Source: Clusia tigrina
Lineage: Eukaryota > Arthropoda > Insecta > Diptera > Clusiidae
NCBI GenBank assembly: GCA_920105625.2
Contig: OV050031.1
Location: forward strand, 217,052,194-217,116,193
Direction: 5' to 3'
Length of the DNA: 64,000 nucleotides
This document shows, one piece after another, positions 34,860 through 47,835 of this stretch. Positions within the stretch are counted from its first letter, which is position 1. Every line of letters begins with the position of its first letter. The position numbers were made by a program, and so were the translations under genes. Below the pieces are notes generated by a model. That model ran no database searches. It saw only the letters and a program-made list of their open reading frames with translations, and was not told the DNA's origin.

Positions 34860-36780
34860 AATAGATGACATGTCAGTTGCAGAGTAGGGATGCCTGACAT
34901 TCCAAATGACAAGTCAGTTGCAGATTAAGAGATGTTTGACGTTTCAAATGACAAGTCAGTTGCAGATTAAGAGATGTCTGACGTTTCAAATGACATGTAA
35001 TGTGTAATGTAAGTAAAGGCTAAGTTAGTCGCATATTTAAATGGCAGATCTGACATGGCATTACTGATTAATTGCATGACATTTTATTTAAAAAATATTT
35101 TAATTACTGACATACTGCATGACATGTCAGTTGCAATATTTTCATGAATGAAGTCATTTGTAAATTTTTCAATTGCTGACATAATGCTAATCCATGACAT
35201 GTCATTTGTAATGTTTTAATTAATAAATTGCCTGATTAATTTTTCAATTACTGACATAATGCATGATACGTCATTTGCAATATTTCAATTACTGACATAG
35301 TACATGACATGTTATTTGAAAGATTTTAACATGTCACTGGTTAATTTATCAATTTCCTGATATATTGCATGACGTCATTTCCAATATTTTAATTAATAAC
35401 ACGTCATTGGTTTAAATTTTCAATTGCATGACGTCATTTACAATATTTTAATTACTGACAATGCATGACATGTCCATGATTTGTCCATATTTCAACTAAT
35501 GACATGCAATTTTAATGATATTTCAAATGACAATAATTCCATTTCTTTGCATTATAATTTCATTTGACGATAATTCCATTGCTGTCGTAATCCATGACGT
35601 CTCATTTGCAATATTGTAACTACTGACATGATGCGTGACATGTCATTTGTCCATATTTCAATTAATGACACGACATTTGAATGACATTTCATTGGACAAT
35701 AATTTCATTCGAAAATGCCATTGCTGACGTAATGCATGACATGTCATTTGCAATATTTAAATTATTGACATAATGAATGACATGTCATTTGTCCATATTT
35801 CATGTAACGACATGCAATTTTAATGATATTTCAATGGACTATAATTCCATTTCATTGCATTATAATTTTATTTGACGATAATTCTATTGCTTCCGTAATG
35901 TATGACATGTCATTTGCAATATTTTAACTACTGACATGATGCATAACTTGTCATTTGTCCATATTTCAAGTAATGACATGACATTTGAATGATATTTTAT
36001 TGGACAATAATTTCATTCAACAATGTTTTCATTGCTGACGTAATGCATGACATGTCAGATGACAATTTTTCAATATCTGATAGAACGAATGACATGTTTG
36101 ATAATATTTCCCTTACTCTCATGCCTTAAAATATAAGTTGGGAATATTCCTGACACACTGACTACTGACATATGTCCCGTTATTAGCGTAACACGTGCTA
36201 TGCGACATTCAGCATTATTACCACCTGATTGTACAGATGACTTGTCATTAGTAGCATCATTGTGTGCTGAAATCAATACAATAAAGTTACAAGATCGTGG
36301 TATACTATGCCACCATTCAGACAAGTAGGCACTACACTCCATCGCTGCCAAACATTATTTATGCCACGTTTTACAACGTCCCTGACACGTCATTAGTAGC
36401 ATAACTGATAACATGCCAGTAGTAATGTCACTGAATGTCCACAGTTTATCATTGCTTCATGACAATTCATTGTAGCTTCATTGATTGCTGACATCAATAT
36501 TGCAGAGTTACAAATGAGAGCAAAGCAGGTTATTTCAGTTGCTGACATGATACATGACAAGTCAGCAGTGCTTAACCTTCCATATGATTTTTACTTCTAG
36601 TGACATGTGACAGTGATGCCTAACATTCCAAATGATTTGTACCGTCTTGCATTGTCATTAGTAGTGCAATTCATTGATGATATACTTGACACCTGGAATT
36701 TCACATGCTGACACAATGTGTGACATGTCATCGACGGTGTAAAGTCGTATATTGGTATGCAAGTGAGACACTAATTAATA
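34860..36780. repeat. Array rich in TGACATGTCA palindromes
   Basis: The phrase atgacatgtcatttg, alternating with caatatttcaattactgacat and ataatgcatgacatgtca, recurs at roughly 40-120-bp spacing, densest between 35050 and 36070. TGACATGTCA is a perfect 10-bp palindrome; TGACGTCA (near 35369 and 35429) and TGACAAGTCA variants also occur. A longer ~230-bp sub-block (tgtccatatttca.gtaatgacatg...caataatttcatt) is duplicated around 35470-35720, 35790-35880 and 35950-36040. From about 36110 the array thins into unique sequence with scattered motifs. The 93-residue frame at 36070-36351 is not convincing. Confidence 0.85.
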
Positions 36781-39395
36781 CAACAGGTCCAATGACTTGT
36801 CATCGATGACTTTCAGTTTCAAGAGCGTCAGCGCTGCCGAATTTTTGGACCCACAGTTATCGATTTACTACTGGGTCATATTTGGTACGCACAGATCTAA
36901 TTCCGAGATATATATTTATATATATGTGCGTGCGTGTATGCGTAGATATTTGTGTGTGTGTGTGTGTGTATTTGTTGGTTTGTGTGAGTATTTGTTGGTA
37001 TGTGTGAGTGGGTCTCTTGCTACATTGTTGCGGTTATTTTGTGGTTGAGTCTAAATTGGTAGAAAATGGTAATCATGTGGGAAATCAAAAATGGGTACGA
37101 AAAGGAAAACAAATTGCAAAGAAAAATATTTTGCATGCTTTTAGGCTTAAACTATGAGGCCGTTAGATCAGTTTGTGTTGGGTAAAGTTCACATTAAATG
37201 CAAACTAACAGAGTTGTGTGAGTCTAAGGAGACCCATTTTACACTTGGCTGGAAGTGAAAAGTTGGCCGTGATAGGAGGCTGCCGCCTGCCCAGTCTCAA
37301 ACTAGTGCCGTGACTGCCAAGAGCTCTGACTACCTGTGATTGGGTTGCTGCCTTCTACATTCATGAATGTGTGGTATTGATAAAGTTGTACTAAGCGTGT
37401 GGATCCTATTTATCTAATTTTATTAGTTTTGCGCTTCCTCTTCACTTGTTCATGTTCCAAAATTGCCTACGAATTTTGTAGCCTCGCTTTACTACATTCC
37501 CTGTGCCTGCAAATGCCATAAATTCAGCGACCCTTTAAAAATTCCACTTTAAACCCATTAAGCCAACATTTGTGCTACTTTCTCTCTCGTTAACCAGTGG
37601 GAAACAAAGGGAAATGGAAACACTGAGCACAGCATAGAGCCAGCAGCCACCGTCACTGACGCCGTCCGACGCCGGTTGTGCTGCCTCTGCTGGCGTTGCT
37701 GCCACCGTCAAACCTCTTTAAAGATTTATGAACCGTCAAATATTTATTATCCTTGCAAAACACATTTGAATATAACCCAAACACACGCAAAACCCAAGCC
37801 TTGCAGCGGGCAACAACATCCTCCGCGCTCAGTAAGCGAACGGCGTAACCCGGCGTTACGGCCACATCCTCGTAGCATATCCTCCCGCTCCTGTGGCGCA
37901 TTTACCTACCTGAAGCGAGCATGCAAACTCTAATCCTTTGGCTCCCTGCCATTTCCACTACTTACTTACTTCACTTACACTGCCAGCCTGCCAGCCTGCA
38001 TGCCTACGTAATGAAGAGGAGAGAATGAAGCGAAATCTTGGCGCAAAGGTAAAAATGAAAACAGAAGCAGAAGAAATGGAGGGAAAAACAGAAATAGAAA
38101 TAGAAATAAAAATAAAAAAAATATAATATAAAACAACTGTGAAAATAAATGAATGAGTGAGCACGGGAAAACCAGGTTAACAGTTGCCGAAGAAAAAATG
38201 CGCTTGAATCTTGAGAGCAGCGGCGCCAGCGACAGCCTCAACGAGCGTGAAGCAAGGAAAAAAAAATCGATGCTTTTGATGACGATTCGTATGGAATATT
38301 TTCTAACCCACTTGTTAGACGTCGAATAAGAAATGTACTTAAAAAATGAAAAATATGCCTGCATCAGGCAATGCCAGCCCCCCCACACGAGTGTCCTGTG
38401 AGTAAGGATAAATATTTCCCCTCACATTAGGCACGAAACATATGCGAAGAAAGAAAACGCCGTGCTAAATGAATGAATGAATAAGCGAGTGAGTGAGTCA
38501 GTGAGTGAATGAACGAAAGTGTGTCAAAGTTAAAGTGTTCAGCTGAGGTGCTTCACTGCGTTTAAAGCACGCTCGCGCCCTGCTACTCAGATGGCGTTTC
38601 TTACGCTTCGTTGCAGAAACATTTTCAAGAAGATTAGAAAAAAAATATGTATAAATAATTCTCCACTTAAACATTATTGACAACAACTTAATTTATTACT
38701 TACTTGCCTGCCTGCCTGCCTGCTCACTAAGCTTAGGCACACTCTCCTCCCCCCTCTTTCATAAGAAACACTAATTTGCTTAGCATACTTCTGAGGGCTG
38801 AATGCTCACATGTGCCTAGCGTGGCTCCCACACAACCGCATTTGCCTTTGCTGCTGCTCACCACTATGCGATGACTAATGATGATGTACCTGAATTCGGC
38901 TTAATGAGGCGCATAAATTTCCACACACTCTCACACACACTCGTACTTACACACATGCAATGCTAACTTGCTAAATCTCACTAAAATGCCTAAAAGCAGG
39001 CAACAGCGCACGCTTCAAGTCGTCTGCCGTAGGCGTATATGTGCGGCGGGGAGAATTGCTCATATGAAACGCTGCAAAAATGTTGTTGAACTTGTGTGTA
39101 ATTTGGCAGCAGCAACAACGACAACAACAACAAGCATTCGCAACCGCCACTACAACAACCAGCAGCAGTTATAATTACGTATATGTTAATACGTATATTC
39201 ATGCATATAAAAGCACCATTTCCACCGCAATACAGAGAGTCATATTTCAGTTTTAATGTTGCTTTCAGTTCGCATTTCGTATTATTTGCGTTAAGTGGCA
39301 AGTTGCAGGCAACCAGAATCACTGCCCAGAAATATTTTAATTATTTAATTAGTTGTAGAGAGGAGAGTTCTTCAGACTCAAACCACTCTTCATGA
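36781..39395. other. Unique non-coding sequence
   Basis: No gene is supported. TATA/TG-rich repeats lie at 36907-36970, an agaaatagaaatagaaataa-type run at 38090-38120, an imperfect gaatgaatgaataagcgagt run at 38468-38515, and ttacttacttgcctgcctgc at 38696-38722. One stray tgcatgcttttaggctt, related to the 0.9-kb motif, is near 37132. Frames on both strands at 37653-38388 overlap and show no domain. Confidence 0.6.
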
Positions 39396-39399
39396 CCTA

Positions 39400-40870
39400 T
39401 TAGAAATTTTGGGAAATTACGCCCAAAAATATTCCTTGAAAATGTTGTAAAAGATTTTTATAAGAGACTAAAAATATGCAATAACATTTTTTTAGGAATT
39501 TCTTTTCAAATATTATCTTACACCAAAACCACTCTTCATAACTTTTTAGAAAGTTGAAATATTTTAAACATTTTTTATGCATATTTTTATTTATTTCGCC
39601 TAAAAATATGCATGGAAATATTGATGTAAATATTCCCACAAACGTCATTTTCGGACTGAAAACATTTTTCATGATTATGTAGAAATTTCGAAAAATATTT
39701 TCTAAAAATATGCTTCGAAATATATTTTTAAGATGCTTCGCCTAAAAATATGCATTGAAATATTGTAATACTTTTTTTGTACACTATATTGTCTTCAGAC
39801 TAAAATCACTTTTTAGAAATTGTGGGGAATATCGCCTAAAAATATACATCAAAACATTTTCTTTCCAATTTTGGAGATATTTCACCCTAAAAATATACAT
39901 TGAAATGTTGTAATGAATTTTTTTTTACAAAAATCGTTTTCGGATTGAAAGGATTCTTTACAACTGTTGAGATTTGGAGTAATATCACCTAAAAATACGC
40001 AATGAAATATTTTTTGCAAATATAGTTTCATAACTTTTTAGGTATTATGGTAAATAGCGCCCAAAAGTATGCTTAGAAATATTTTTAAATATCTTGTACT
40101 AAATTTTTGAGATATTTCGCCTAAAATTATGCAAGGAAATATTGTAATGATTTTTTTGCAATATCGTTTTTAGACTAAACCACTTTTCATGACTTGTTAT
40201 AGATTTTGGGAAATATCGCCTAAAAATATACTTCGAAATATTTTAAAACATTTTGCAATATATATTTCAGATACTTTGCCTCAAAATATGCATTGATAGA
40301 TTGTAATGCATTTTTTGCTCTTCGGACTCAAGCCACTCTTCTTGACTTTTTAGAATTATAGTAAAATTTCACATAAAAATATGCTTCAAAATATTTCTTA
40401 ACATTTTATAAATTTTTTTTAGATATTTCGCCTAAAATTATGCATGACCACGTAGAAGCTTTGTGTAGGTATCGCCCAAAAATATGCTGCAAAATATTTC
40501 AATACATATTGTAATATTTTTTTGGGATATTTCTCCTAATATTATGCATTAAAATTTTGTAATTAATTTTTTTTTGCAATTTTATCTTCGAATTTAAACT
40601 CTTCTTCATGACCACGTAGAAATTTGAAAAAATTTCGCCCAAAAATATGAATTGAATAGAAAAAATTTTAAATATTTATTTTTAGCTAAGACACCTAAAA
40701 ATAAGATTCGAAATATTTGTCAAAATTTTGTAATTTACTTTTAAATAATTCTCCAAAAATTATGCATAGAAATATTGTCCAAATTTTTAAATGAATTTTT
40801 GCAAATATCGTCTTCGAATCGAGCGCCTTAAAATATGCAAGATTTTATTTTGAAGCATATTTTAGTCTTA
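39400..40870 (-). repeat. Array carrying gcctaaaaatatgc (inverse of the 0.9-1.9 kb motif)
   Basis: cgcctaaaaatatgc or a close variant (cgcccaaaaatatgc, ttctaaaaatatgc) occurs about 19 times, e.g. near 39598, 39701, 39740, 39831, 39889, 39988, 40120, 40217, 40372, 40429, 40468, 40637 and 40751. Between copies, segments such as attgaaatattgtaatg, cttcggactaaaaccactctt and cttttagaaattttgggaaat alternate, suggesting a composite unit of 140-230 bp with two core motifs. The core is the reverse complement of the one at 0.88-1.9 kb, so the two arrays are in opposite orientation. Confidence 0.82.
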
Positions 40871-41995
40871 TAATTAATTTTATTCCAGTTTTCATTTGAT
40901 TCGCGCTTCAATTAAAAATTGATGCAATTTGTTTGCATTTCATGCAGTTCTGTTGCACTGAAATTGACTTTAAATGCACCTAAAACTATGCTAAGTTAAA
41001 TAAGCTTTCGGCATACACGTCATAAATTCCCATACGCCAAAAAGCGCACTTCAATTTAATTAAACATGCACACGTGAGCAAATGAAAATACATGCGAAAT
41101 ATCCCCTTTTTTGCTATTTTTGAAAAATTGTTTTTTTTTTGCAATTCATTTTTTGAAATATATTTTTCGTCTGTGCAACAACGTAGGCGTGGCGGGATCC
41201 CTCCTACGTGTACGTGTGCAATTCGTGTGCGTTACAAGTATAAAGTTAAATTTAGGCACTTGTGCCACGGCGCACTGAAATAAATTTAGAGGAAAATGTT
41301 CGTTTTGTATGTGAGCGATTGCCGTCACCACCGCGCCGCCACTGCCGCTCTTGTTACTCCTGGTACTCCACGCGCTCCCCCTGCTTTGGCTGCATGCCAT
41401 GCCGGCATAACTTTTAAAAGAGCACGCAAAGCTGAGGCACGTTCCGAGCCGGTTTCAATTGCTATGATTTGTAAAGGATTTTTGATTAATTTAAGTTATA
41501 AAATGTGGAACTGCGAACGTTTTGCGCTTTGTTAGTATTGATGAGCTGCAGTTTCAGTGGGTCCGCGGCAGCCGCGGATTGTATTCCAATTAAGTTTGTT
41601 GGGGGACGGGGGAAAATGGGTTTCAAGTGTAGTGAATGGCACAATTATTGAAGGCAGCCGTTTCCACATTTTAATTGCTGCAATGGAACTTTGCATTCAG
41701 GATTGAGTTAATTTATTGAGCAGTGCTCTCGGATAATCGCATCACTTTTGTCAGGCATAGTTACAGTAATTGTTCCTATATAATTGTAGACACGTGTCGA
41801 TAAATAGAAAGGGAGGAGGGAAGTCTGTTTATCGCCGCAATATTATTGGGGTCATTCTTATTAGCTCCCTTAATTTCTCTTTAAGGCATAAATCACCTGA
41901 GAAGTCTTTAATATGTATATCAAGGGGTCTAGAAAAATTTTAAAATAGTTTGTCACTATCTCCACTTCACTCATTATCCTTCAGTTTATAAATTT
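40871..41995. other. Unique non-coding sequence
   Basis: No gene is supported. Opposing frames at 41092-41535 and 41146-41400 overlap and lack domains. Confidence 0.55.
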
Positions 41996-42029
41996 ATTTT
42001 GCTGATGATGTTTTGCTTTGATTCCTACA

Positions 42030-43110
42030 GAAGTGAGTGCAGAGTATATACCTGAGTTTCTTGGATGAGTTGTTCCTTGACTTGCAGCACTGCTTTCGGA
42101 TGATTCTCACTCAAGTTTCTCGAGTACCTCAATCCTTTGAATTCTCTTTTGCTTTTACTCTTCCTTATGGCCTGATTTCATTTTTCCTTGAGTTGATTAT
42201 TAATTGAATTTATTACTCTTTGAGTTGATTACTCATTTAGTTGAGTACTCATTGAACTCATACTCCTTAAATTGATTTTTCCTTACGTTAATTACTCATT
42301 GAATTGATTACTCATTGAGTTGATTCTTCCTTGAGTTGATTACTCATTGATCTAATTACTCATTGGGCTGATTACTCCTTGAGTTGATTCTTCCCTGATT
42401 TCATTCTTCCTTGATTTGATTATTAATTGAATTGATTACTCCTTGAGTTGATTACTCCGTGAGTTGAGTACTCATTGAGCTGATTACTCCTTATATTGAT
42501 TCTTCCTTAAGTTAATTACTCATTGAATTGATTACTCCTTGAGTTGATTACTCCGTGAGTTGAGTACTCATTGAGTTGATACTCCTTATATTGATTCTTC
42601 CTTAAGTTAATTACTCATTGAATTGATTACTCATTGAGTTTATTACTCCTTGAGTTGAGTACTCATTGAGTTGATACTCCTTAAATTGATTCTTCCTTAC
42701 GTTAATTACTCATTGAATTGATTACTCATTGAGTTGATTCTTCCTTGAGTTGATTACTCATTGATCTAATTACTCATTGGGCTGATTACTCCTTAAGTTC
42801 ATTCTTCCCTGATTTCATTTTTCCTTCAGCTGATTATTAATTGAGTTGGTTACTCCTTGAGTTGATTATTCCTTGAGTTGATTATTCCTTGAGTTGATTA
42901 CTTCTTGATTTGATTACTCCTTGAGTTGATTACTCCTTGGGTTGACTACTATTTGGATTGACTACTCTTTGAGTCGATTCTTCCTTGATTTCATTCTTCC
43001 TGATGGACTTTTCACCTGAATTGATTATTCCCTCAACTGAGTCGTCGTTAAATTGATTGTTCCTTCCTTTAATTCTTCTGTGAATACATTAATCCTTCAG
43101 GTGGTATCCC
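42030..43110. repeat. ~17-bp minisatellite (ttgattactccttgagt) with block duplications
   Basis: Words ttgattactcattgagt, attcttccttgagttg and attactccttgagttg repeat throughout. A block of roughly 190 bp containing ttccttacgttaattactc, tcattgatctaattactc and attgggctgattactcct occurs at about 42250-42440 and again at about 42665-42855. A smaller ~85-bp block is doubled near 42455-42625. The palindrome TGAGTACTCA recurs (near 42243, 42467, 42556, 42656), shared with the 7.8-kb array. Confidence 0.88.
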
Positions 43111-43179
43111 ATCCTTAAGTTTCTAATGGTACACTTTGCAATCACAGTTTAAATATATTTTGATTCGATTTTAATACCC

Positions 43180-43515
43180 TTGAGTTGCGATACAGTTTGT
43201 ATTTACGTTTTGATTGTTTTAGACACAGTCTGAATTTATTTGGTCACAATTTGAGTATTTTCGGATACAGTTTCGAGTCTTTTGGGGAACAGTTTTTGTC
43301 TTTTCCGATACAGTTTGAGTATTTTCGGATCCAGGTTGAGTCTTTTCGGATACAGTTTGAGTTTTTTCGGATACAGTTTGAGTCTTTTGGGGAACAGTTT
43401 GTGTCTTTTCGGATACAGTTTGAGTATTTTCGGATACATTTTGGGTTACTGGTAAAGTTTGAGTCGATTGAGTTTTTTTCCACACAGTTTGAGTCTTTTT
43501 GGACAAATTTTGAGT
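43180..43515. repeat. 21-bp minisatellite (ttttcggatacagtttgagt)
   Basis: About 14 copies of a 21-bp unit, with variants tttggggaacag and tttccgatac. Seven-residue periodicity keeps frames open on both strands (118, 95, 79 and 67 residues). All are repeat translations, and frames from opposite strands overlap completely. Confidence 0.93.
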
Positions 43516-46015
43516 TAATTAGATTAACAGATTTATGTTAAAATTTGGGATTCCCATCACTGAAGCAATTTCCTGCTGTTCAGTTGGAAGATTCTTTCCT
43601 AGGCGTTATCTTTTCCTACCTCACAGATCAAACCTTATTTAATACAACACATACAAATTGGTACCAAAACTGTAATTCTTCCATACGCATCCACCTTTGA
43701 TACTCCATCATTCGCCTACCACTCAGTATTTTGATAATTTGCATGAGATTAAACTCTGGACTAAATTTGTAATTGTATGTTAGGTATTTCTTTGTTATGA
43801 CCTCCTTCCAGTTTACCTTGTTTACTTGGATTACAACATATTTCGAAAACCATCATTTTCCGTTTACAAAATGTTTTTCATGATTTTAGTTTTAATTACA
43901 AAAGCATCCTTTGGCAGCAAATGCTCAGCTGGGCCCGTGTTGCTCGGCTCTTTGGTCGGTCCGTGTTGTTGTTTTTGTTGTGCTCCCACACATTAAACAA
44001 GAATGAGATTTTTGTAATGCTGGCATAAATTAAGTGCTTAAACTTCCGATTGCACGACGTTGCACCAACTGCAAATTTATTTAAGTCGCACACATACACA
44101 AGCACAAAGCTGCACATGCAACATGTCAGCTGCATGCTACGAGTAAATGAGCGCAGTTAGACGAGTCTCGGTCGCTCAGTCAGTCACTCAGTCAGTCACC
44201 CTGAGCGCCCGCCCGCTCCGCACTTTGTAAATTTAATCCAAATGAATTTTATGCATTTCTGTTAAAATAAAGGATTTGCATATTTTATGAACTCAACTCG
44301 GTGTACAACAACTACAACAACAATGATGATGACGATGCTGCTGACAGCCGGTACAACAACAGCAACGAGGCATACATCGTCACTTTTCACAAACGGCAAT
44401 GATAAATGTCATTTCTAATTCAAAAACTTTTCAATAAAAATGATACAACAAAAACAACAACAAAAAAATGGAAAACTGGGAAGCAACAGCAGAACAACAA
44501 CAACAACAAAAACAACAACAACCGCAACAACAATAACAGCAAAACAATTTAACTTTTTGAGCTTTCACACGACACACAAGTCATAGGATGCGTGGGTGAG
44601 CGTGTGTGTGTGCAGTTGGTGGGATTGCGGATTGAAGGATTTGTTTGCTGGCTTCCTTGCCTTGCTTTGCTTCCTGCTCCGGCTCTCACCGGCTCTGCTC
44701 TGGGTGTTCGCCTGCATTTGTTTGAAATGTATGCATACAAAATTTTTAAACATAAATCCCTGCAAATTGTGGTGAACTGAGCTGAACCTGCTCGGAGGCT
44801 GAGCGGTGAGGCGCGGAGCCACCAGAACAGGATGCATGCATATTTCATTAGAATTTTACACAAGTTAACAACATTTAAAATTAACAGTTACAGTTATTTA
44901 TGCATTTGCATGCGGGCAGATAAAAAATTCAAACAAATGCAAACACACAAAGCACAAAAAGAAGGGGAAAAAATATCTGAGTTCCTGACAAGCGACCAGA
45001 GAAGTTTTGATTTATTCAATTCACCAGAACTGGTGGTGACATTTTTACTACGAGTAACATAACTAAAATGCAAACATATGTGAGTGTGTTTGTGTGTACG
45101 CGTGTGTATGTGTGTGTGTTTGTTTTAGTGAGTCGTGTGTGTCGAATTATGTGAAAAATATTCAGTATTGCCTTTCTGTAACTCGCAACCCACATCCTTG
45201 TGAAACTCTTCACTCAAACTTTATCCCGGCTTCTTGATCCATCTCCGACTCCCACTACTGCTGCATTATCCATTAATTATGCATAACTTTTGAGTTGGCT
45301 CTTCAGGATTCTACTTAGTTTTGGCCGCAATCTTCTTCTTTAATTAAATACCTTCTTCGTTGTGCTGCGTCGAGGCGCTGCTGGTGAGCTCAACTCCTGA
45401 GCAGACTGATGAGAGTATTGAAGACGTGGTGTTGTGTTGAGTTGCATTCAGTCGAGTTGACTGATGCCTCCTGCCTCCCTAATATGCCGTTATAGTTTTC
45501 TTGTTGCTCCTTGATGTCTTCTGAAAGAAGGCTTAACTTTTCATTTGCATGAATTTCTTATATTCTCGACACTTGACACACTTTGTGGCACAACTTTTGC
45601 GGTCGGTTCGTTCGCTGCGTATGCAGAGTGAAATGGTCTTAAACACTCATGCAGTGTACATGGGCTTTATTAGTAATTAACTGGAGTAGCTCTTTGGTGC
45701 TGCTCTGTCTGCATTGCTTTTATTTCAATTACCGAGATTGGTTGAAGAGTTGCCGGTGGTCACTCTGGGCTGTCCTGTAATAAATCATTGCTTTGGAAGC
45801 CTTGCAAGAGATGTTCTCGTAATGTTTTACAAGGCTGGTGAATAATGTTTTTATGTATGTAAAATTGTTGAATGCTCTTCATATATATAACAAACTCCTT
45901 GATCCTTGTTAGATATATTTGTTAGAAGAATATGGTCAGAAAAGGAGGAGAGAAAGGACAGAGTACATATTCTTACATTTTCTCGTTCAAAATTTCTTCT
46001 CAATAGTCAGCCATT
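43516..46015. other. Unique non-coding sequence with CAA-rich stretches
   Basis: No gene is supported. CAGTCAGTCACTCAGTCAGT repeats lie at 44175-44200, CAA-rich runs at 44303-44325 and 44445-44545, and TG/GT repeats at 45078-45125. The overlapping opposite frames around 44549-44863 have no domain. Confidence 0.6.
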
Positions 46016-46019
46016 GCCC

Positions 46020-46790
46020 ATAATCAGATATGGTCATCATTGCCATCAATCATCATTGTCATCAATCATCATTGCCGTCAATCATCATTATTGACATCAA
46101 TCAACATCATCATTGTCATCAATCAACATCATCATTGTCATTAATAATCATCATTGCTATCAATTATCGTACTTATTGTCATCAATCGCCATTAGCATTG
46201 ATTTCAAATATAATCACAATTGTCATCAATCATCCTTATCATTGTTTCCATTCTCATCACAATTGTCATCAAGCATCATCATAATTGTCATTAATCATCA
46301 GCATAATTAGTCATCAATAATATAATAGATAGTCATCAACAATCATCATTGTTATCAATTATCATAATTATTGTCAATAATCACTAGCATTGTCATCAAT
46401 CATCATCATAATTGTTATCAATCATCATCATAATTGTCATTAATCATATTTGTGATTAATCATCATCATAATTGTCATCAATCGTCATCATTATTACCAT
46501 CAATTATCATCATTATTACCATCAATCATCTTCATTATTGTGATCAATCATATTTATACCCATTCGACAATCACTACCACCAGTGTCTAATCCATCATAA
46601 TGGTCATTGCTAGTATCAATCACCATTATTAGAATCAATCCTCATCACTGTCCATTGTCAGTAATTGATCATAATCACCATTGTAATTGTCAGTCAACAT
46701 CATTAATTTTTTGGCGACATCAATCATTACCGTTGTTAGTGTCCATAATCATTATCAGTCAGAATTACCAATGTCATTCATAAATAATCA
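46020..46790. repeat. Degenerate tcatcaatcatcattg array
   Basis: Imperfect ~15-20-bp words (attgtcatcaatcatcatca, attaccatcaattatc) run through the region, decaying to the right of 46560. It leads into the 19-bp array and shares the attgtcaat core. Frames are His/Ser/Ile-rich read-through. Confidence 0.88.
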
Positions 46791-46799
46791 TTTCAATCA

Positions 46800-47835
46800 T
46801 TATTATTGTCAATCTTCTTTTCCATTGTGAATCTTTCTTACCCTAGTCAATCTTCAACACCACCGTCAATCATTATTACCATTGTTAATCTGTGTTGCCA
46901 TTATCAATCTTCCTTACCATTGTCAATCTTCCCTACCATTGGCAATCTTCCCTACCATTGTCAATCTTCCCTACCTCTGTCAATCTTCCCTACCATTGTC
47001 AAACTTCCCCACAATTGTCAATCATTATTACCATAGTCAATCATTATTACCATTGTTAATCTGTGTTACCATTGTCAATCTTCAATTCCATCGTCAATCA
47101 TTATTACCATTGTTATTCTGTGTTACCATTGTCAATCTTCCTTACCCTTGACAATCTTCAACACCATCGTCAATCTTTCCTACCATTGTCAATCTTCCCT
47201 AACATTGTCAATCTTCCCTACCCTTGTCAATCTTCCTTACCCTTGTCAATTTTCAATACCATCGTCAATCTTCAATACCATTGTTAACCTGTGTTACCAT
47301 TGTCAACCTTCCCTACCATTGTCAATCTTCCCTAGCATTGTCAACCTTCCTTACCCTTGTCAATTTTCAACACCATCGTCAATCTTTCCTACCATTGTCA
47401 ATCTTCCCTAACATTGTCAATCTTCCCTACCATTCTCAATCTTCCCTACCATTGTCAATCTTCCTTACCCTTGTCAATTTTCAATACCATCGTCAATCTT
47501 CAATACCATTGTTAACCTGTGTTACCATTGTCAATTTTCCCTACCATTGTCAATCTTCCCTAACATTGTCAATCTTCCCTACCATTGTCAATCTTCCCTA
47601 CCATTGTCAATCTTCCCTACCATTGTCAATCCTCAGCACCATCGTCAACCATTATTTCCATTGTCAATCATCATGGTCAACAAATATCATTGCTAGTCAC
47701 CACCATTATCATCATCAGTCGTTATCACCATTGTCATTCATTATCCTCAAAAACTGTCAGTAATCACCGTCATCATTGTCACTCAACATCATCATTGTCA
47801 ATCACCATTATCATTGTTAAAATGTTGTTAAAATG
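46800..47835. repeat. 19-bp minisatellite (ccattgtcaatcttcccta)
   Basis: About 45 copies of a 19-bp unit with variants (cttacccttgtcaatttt, caacaccatcgtcaatct, gttaatctgtgttacca). Groups of variants recur in order around 47150-47290, 47290-47420 and 47460-47560, so multi-unit blocks were duplicated. The 179-residue frame at 47224-47763 is repeat read-through. Decay begins after 47670. Confidence 0.93.

Noticed and set aside
47224..47763. 179-codon frame
   Set aside because: Read-through of the 19-bp minisatellite.
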